Assembly (NCBI GenBank): GCA_900768015.1
Contig: CAAGBI010000009.1
Span: 1-64,000 of the forward strand
Source: an uncultured Alistipes sp.
GTDB taxonomy: Bacteria > Bacteroidota > Bacteroidia > Bacteroidales > Rikenellaceae
Reading direction: 5' to 3'
DNA length: 64,000 nt
Shown here: in pieces, positions 60,709-64,000 of the stretch
How positions within the stretch are numbered: position 1 is the first letter of the stretch
How the letters are laid out: each line of letters starts with the position of its first letter
Notes under the pieces: generated by a model
The model's input: only the letters and a program-made list of their open reading frames with translations
Told to the model about the DNA's origin: nothing
Database searches by the model: none
Translations under genes and position numbers: made by a program

Positions 60709-62313
60709 CTAAAATGGTGCGTCATCCGATGTCTTTGGTGCTCCGAGGCCAATGGATGGCGCACCGAGGTCGAACTCGTTGGGCACACCTCCCGCCATGC
60801 CCATAGGTGCAATACCCATAGGAGGCATGCTATTACCGCTCGACGAGAAGTCATCGTAGCTCTCCTCGCGGCCATAGTTCGCACCCTGAGCCACAACAGC
60901 TGCAGTAACCGAAGAGTCGGCATCGGCGAACTTCGCCTGCTCCTTGATAAAGCGCAAGGGGACATCCGTAACCTCACCATTACGGTGCTTGGCGATGATA
61001 ATCTCCGCCATACCCGCCGTAGGCATGTTGTTCTCATCCGTCGTGAGGCCGTAGTACTCTGGACGGTGGATAAATGCTACAACATCGGCATCCTGCTCAA
61101 TCGCACCAGACTCACGAAGGTCCGATAGCTGGGGGCGCTTCGAGCCACCGCGGTTCTCAACATTACGGCTCAACTGCGAAAGTGCGATGATGGGCACATT
61201 GAGCTCCTTGGCGATAGCCTTGAGCGTACGCGAGATAAGCGACACCTCCTGCTCACGGTTGCCTCGCGTCTCAGGTGTCGAGGCTGTCATAAGCTGCAAA
61301 TAGTCTATAATAATGAGCTGAATATCATGCTGCGTCTTAAGACGGCGGGCCTTTGAGCGGAACTCGTAGACCGAGAGCGCAGGCGTATCGTCAATATATA
61401 GTGGTGAGCGACCCAGCTCCACGGTCTGCGACTCGAGGTGTGTCCACTGCGCGGGGGTTAGGTTACCCGTACGCAAGTCCTTAGAGTTGAGCTGTGTCTC
61501 GGCAACGATAAGTCGGTTCATAAGCTGCACCGACGACATCTCCAATGAGAAGAAGGCCACGGGGGTCTTCAACTCAACGCACATGTTGCGCGCCATGGTA
61601 AGCACGAAGGCGGTTTTACCCATTGAGGGTCGTGCCGCGATGATGATGAGGTCCGAGGGCTGCCAACCCAGCGTAACGGCATCGATGTCGGTAAATCCCG
61701 AGCGCACACCGTTATACTCGCCCGCAGTTTTCGAGGCCTCCTCAATCTGTGCCAGCGCCTTACGCAAGATGTCGGATGCAGCCTGCACCGAGCGCTTTAC
61801 ATTACCCTCCGACACGCGGAATATCTCCTGCTCGGCAAAGCCAATAAGCTCCGTAACATCGACCTCGTCGTCGTATGAACGGCGCTCAATCTCGGTTGCC
61901 GAGCGTATGAGCTCGCGCTGCACATACTTCTGCGCAATAATCTTGGCGTGGAACTCGATGTGTGCTGCCGATGCCACCTTCTGCGTAAGCTCGGCGAGGT
62001 ATGGCGCACCACCCACCTTCTGCAACTCCTTCTGAGCCTTAAGGCGCTCGGTGACGGTGTAGAGGTCGATGGCCTTCATGTCGAACGACAGCGCCTGGAT
62101 AGCCTTGAAGATTATGCGGTGCTCCTCGAGGTAGAAGGTCTCGGCCTTGACATACTCCTGCACATCGATGATAGCATCGCGCTCGAGCATCAAGGCACCC
62201 AATACGGCCTGCTCAAGTTCTATAGCCTGGGGAGGCAATGTGCCATCAATGCCTGTGAGCTGCTCGAATGCCTCCTGATTATTTTTCGAATATTTGTTGT
62301 ACTGCTTTGCCAT
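60709..62313 (-). CDS. dnaB: Replicative DNA helicase
   Basis: A 534-residue DnaB with N-terminal helical domain (LPPQAIELEQAVLGALML) and a RecA-like motor: Walker A ARPSMGKTAF, DYLQLM and the SQLSRNVE loop. It unwinds DNA at the fork. The frame is open to 62379, but the promoter at 62335-62365 places the start at ATG 62313. The C-terminal tail beyond residue 460 is rich in Gly, Met and Pro and ends DDAPF, as seen in SSB-like tails. Confidence 0.95.
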   Translation of the reverse strand: MAKQYNKYSKNNQEAFEQLTGIDGTLPPQAIELEQAVLGALMLERDAIIDVQEYVKAETFYLEEHRIIFKAIQALSFDMKAIDLYTVTERLKAQKELQKVGGAPYLAELTQKVASAAHIEFHAKIIAQKYVQRELIRSATEIERRSYDDEVDVTELIGFAEQEIFRVSEGNVKRSVQAASDILRKALAQIEEASKTAGEYNGVRSGFTDIDAVTLGWQPSDLIIIAARPSMGKTAFVLTMARNMCVELKTPVAFFSLEMSSVQLMNRLIVAETQLNSKDLRTGNLTPAQWTHLESQTVELGRSPLYIDDTPALSVYEFRSKARRLKTQHDIQLIIIDYLQLMTASTPETRGNREQEVSLISRTLKAIAKELNVPIIALSQLSRNVENRGGSKRPQLSDLRESGAIEQDADVVAFIHRPEYYGLTTDENNMPTAGMAEIIIAKHRNGEVTDVPLRFIKEQAKFADADSSVTAAVVAQGANYGREESYDDFSSSGNSMPPMGIAPMGMAGGVPNEFDLGAPSIGLGAPKTSDDAPF

Positions 62314-62334
62314 AGCGAATTGTTTATCGAAGCA

Positions 62335-62365
62335 CAAATTTAGGAATTTTTCACCATTGAGCAAT
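62335..62365 (-). promoter_or_regulatory. Promoter of dnaB
   Basis: On the minus strand ATTG (62365-62362), 19 bases, TAAATTTG (62342-62335), 21 bases before the start at 62313. It rules out the longer frame. Confidence 0.65.
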
Positions 62366-62446
62366 GAATTTTCACCCACAAATTATTATAAGTTATTACC
62401 GCTTATCAACATTGGATTGTTAACAACTGCACCACGAGGCACAAAG

Positions 62447-62489
62447 TTGGGGGTTGCCACAGCAGCGCAAACTGCCTGACAACCCCCAA
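62447..62489 (-). terminator. Hairpin terminator of the surface protein gene
   Basis: TTGGGGGTTG and CAACCCCCAA pair perfectly (62447-62456 with 62480-62489), with an inner GCAG/CTGC pair. It follows the stop of the 62511 gene on the minus strand. The T run is weak. Confidence 0.55.
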
Positions 62490-62510
62490 ATATATCGCGC
62501 CAAGGCGCTA

Positions 62511-64000
62511 CTACTTAACCTTAGAGAGAGACTTTATCTCGTTGCGGCCAACGAGGCTAACCTTAGCCTTGCCACTGCGAGTATCACTACTCATAAGGTC
62601 GAGGAACTCCTGTGCATCACGCATCTGGTCGACGGTGTAGGTAAATGGCTCGCTATAGACCATATCGCTGTAGTTACCACGGTAGTCCTGAACAACACCC
62701 GCGATTACATACTCAGTGTTGAACGCTCCAGCATCGGTCATAACATCGTAGTATGAGTAGTAGACAAGGTCGTCGAAAATTGCCTGGTCGCCATAAGAGT
62801 CTACGGTTGCGGTGTCGTAGATGTAGTGATATACACCTGCGTAGTCGTCGCTTGCGGTCTCGAGCCAGTGAAGCATCACAAAGTTGCCTGCATAGTTTGC
62901 AAAGCTCGCATAGTTGGGATCAAGCTCCGCGATAGCAACTGGGTCGTATGGGCCATAGGTAACAATGCCTGTCACGCTATTCTCGGCTGCAGCCACGGGC
63001 TCGGTCTTGACATCGAGGCGTGTGAGGCCTGTAGTCGCAACACCACCATAGTAGCCAAAGACAAGAATCGAGTACTCGGTCTCGGGGCGGAGGTAGCAGT
63101 TGTAGTAGTTGTACGCACCCTGATACTCGTCGAGCCAGTAGCCATTTACGGCGTAGTCGATAATCTCCTCATCTGTAGTGAGGCCCTCGAGAGCCGTCTT
63201 GTTGAGGATGAGGATAGAGTAGTTCTCATCAGTTGAGGGTGTTACGGTGAAGTCCAACACGCGAGTGTAGCAAGCATTAAGCTCGATATCGAATGTCATA
63301 TCCGACTGCGCCACATCGCCTGTTCTATAGTAAAACATTGATGGCCATGATATTAGCATTGGTAGACCATCAACGATGTCAATTGCCAAAATGTAAACCG
63401 TATAATCGCTATTGGCCAAAAGCACCTCCTCGAATAAGTGGTCACCACGATAGCACTCCTCCTCGAGAATCTGCTCCGCGCTCATGCCATAGTAACCCAT
63501 ATATGAGTTCACCATTCTCATCCAATACTGCGCCACCTTTATCTCGTAGCCAGCATCTATGCCTTCGTCTGGACCATAGTACAACTCGTGCGATGTATCG
63601 CAAACGATTGTTGTGTAATAGCCATCGTAATCAATAGGGCAAACTTCATAGTTTAGATTCGGACCATCAGGGGCAGAAGTGACAGGCATGAAGTTTACAC
63701 GACCGAGCTCGTTCATAGGTGTCTCAACAACCTCGTGGTAGATGGGCGTAGTAACGGTGTAGTCGCTGCCATCCTCGTTGAACTTGACGCCATAAACATA
63801 GACAACATACTTCTCCGCGGGAACAAGGCTTGTCCAGTCGACAGATACATCGCCCTTGCGCACTAAGCCAAACTGAACCATGAAGTCCTGAAGGCTTAAG
63901 CCGTAAGCACCAGCATACTGCGAGAAGAAGTTGTAGTCGTCAACCAAGAGAGCATCCGCATCAGTAATAGCCATCTCCTGGAAGTATGACACGGTCGAAG
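62511..64000 (-). CDS. Large surface protein, 5'-partial
   Basis: The frame is open to the right edge; a GTG at 63992 is only the first in-window start, so the N-terminus (probably a lipoprotein signal) lies outside. About 495 residues are visible, rich in Tyr, Asp and Thr, with repeated strand units such as PAEKYVVYVYGV, NSDYTVYILAID and RPETEYSILVFGYY, each ending in a YxVYVxG-like strand. This looks like tandem fibronectin-type domains of Bacteroidota surface lipoproteins. The C-terminus is basic (SKVK). Function is unknown. Confidence 0.7.
   Translation of the reverse strand, partial: STVSYFQEMAITDADALLVDDYNFFSQYAGAYGLSLQDFMVQFGLVRKGDVSVDWTSLVPAEKYVVYVYGVKFNEDGSDYTVTTPIYHEVVETPMNELGRVNFMPVTSAPDGPNLNYEVCPIDYDGYYTTIVCDTSHELYYGPDEGIDAGYEIKVAQYWMRMVNSYMGYYGMSAEQILEEECYRGDHLFEEVLLANSDYTVYILAIDIVDGLPMLISWPSMFYYRTGDVAQSDMTFDIELNACYTRVLDFTVTPSTDENYSILILNKTALEGLTTDEEIIDYAVNGYWLDEYQGAYNYYNCYLRPETEYSILVFGYYGGVATTGLTRLDVKTEPVAAAENSVTGIVTYGPYDPVAIAELDPNYASFANYAGNFVMLHWLETASDDYAGVYHYIYDTATVDSYGDQAIFDDLVYYSYYDVMTDAGAFNTEYVIAGVVQDYRGNYSDMVYSEPFTYTVDQMRDAQEFLDLMSSDTRSGKAKVSLVGRNEIKSLSKVK

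Overview
The window looks like chromosomal DNA of a Bacteroidota gut-type bacterium, most likely Bacteroidales near Alistipes (genus is inference). The grounds are Bacteroidota-type promoters (TTTG, about 19 nt, then TAnnTTTG; clear upstream of the LytTR gene and dapF), a lipid-anchored TamL-type Omp85 protein, a bifunctional DAHP synthase/chorismate mutase, an EF-G2 paralog, a CotH-type lipoprotein, and an ammonia lyase that reads like the Flavobacterium tyrosine ammonia lyase.

Layout. 1-3235 is an AT-rich accessory region: a 5'-cut gene with the three palm motifs of family-A/T7-type polymerases, a small acidic protein, a GNAT acetyltransferase, the C-terminal remnant of a type I restriction subunit (HsdR), and two tRNA-Ser-like 3' ends, which suggest the right edge of an integrated element. 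3240-6563 carries an outer-membrane barrel, a CotH-like lipoprotein and a membrane-bound LytTR regulator. 6773-11775 holds fabH-fabF-fabG, a cyclophilin and DAHP synthase/chorismate mutase. 11853-14980 has twin tRNA-Gly genes and a second AT-rich patch with a NERD-domain protein, an internally deleted alcohol dehydrogenase and an AlkD-like protein. 15079-20416 contains an alpha/beta hydrolase, dapF, tamL and a Stealth-type phosphotransferase.

20903-42591 is one tightly packed operon of 20 genes, ending against rlmH: an aryl-polyene/flexirubin-type pathway. The proposed flow is that the ammonia lyase makes a 4-coumarate-like starter, the AMP-ligase activates it, two ACPs carry it, four ketosynthase-family proteins with a ketoreductase and two hot-dog proteins build the polyene, a methyltransferase and an FAD oxidoreductase tailor it, acyltransferases and a glycosyltransferase attach it to a lipid or sugar, and a LolA-like protein plus an MMPL-acyltransferase-methyltransferase fusion move it to the envelope. 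Dialkylresorcinol (DarA/DarB-type) genes are not seen.

43193-64000 is mainly core genes: asnS, rpoN, a FadL/OmpP1 protein, polA, queD, kbl, an EF-G2-like factor, comM and dnaB, plus a degenerate GH2 protein, a Ser/Tyr/His-rich lipoprotein and a surface protein cut by the right edge.

The least explained signal is a family of about 127-bp palindromic elements directly after the stop codons of fabG, kbl and the EF-G2 gene. Arms and hairpin stems change in a compensatory way while the loop and a flanking motif are kept.
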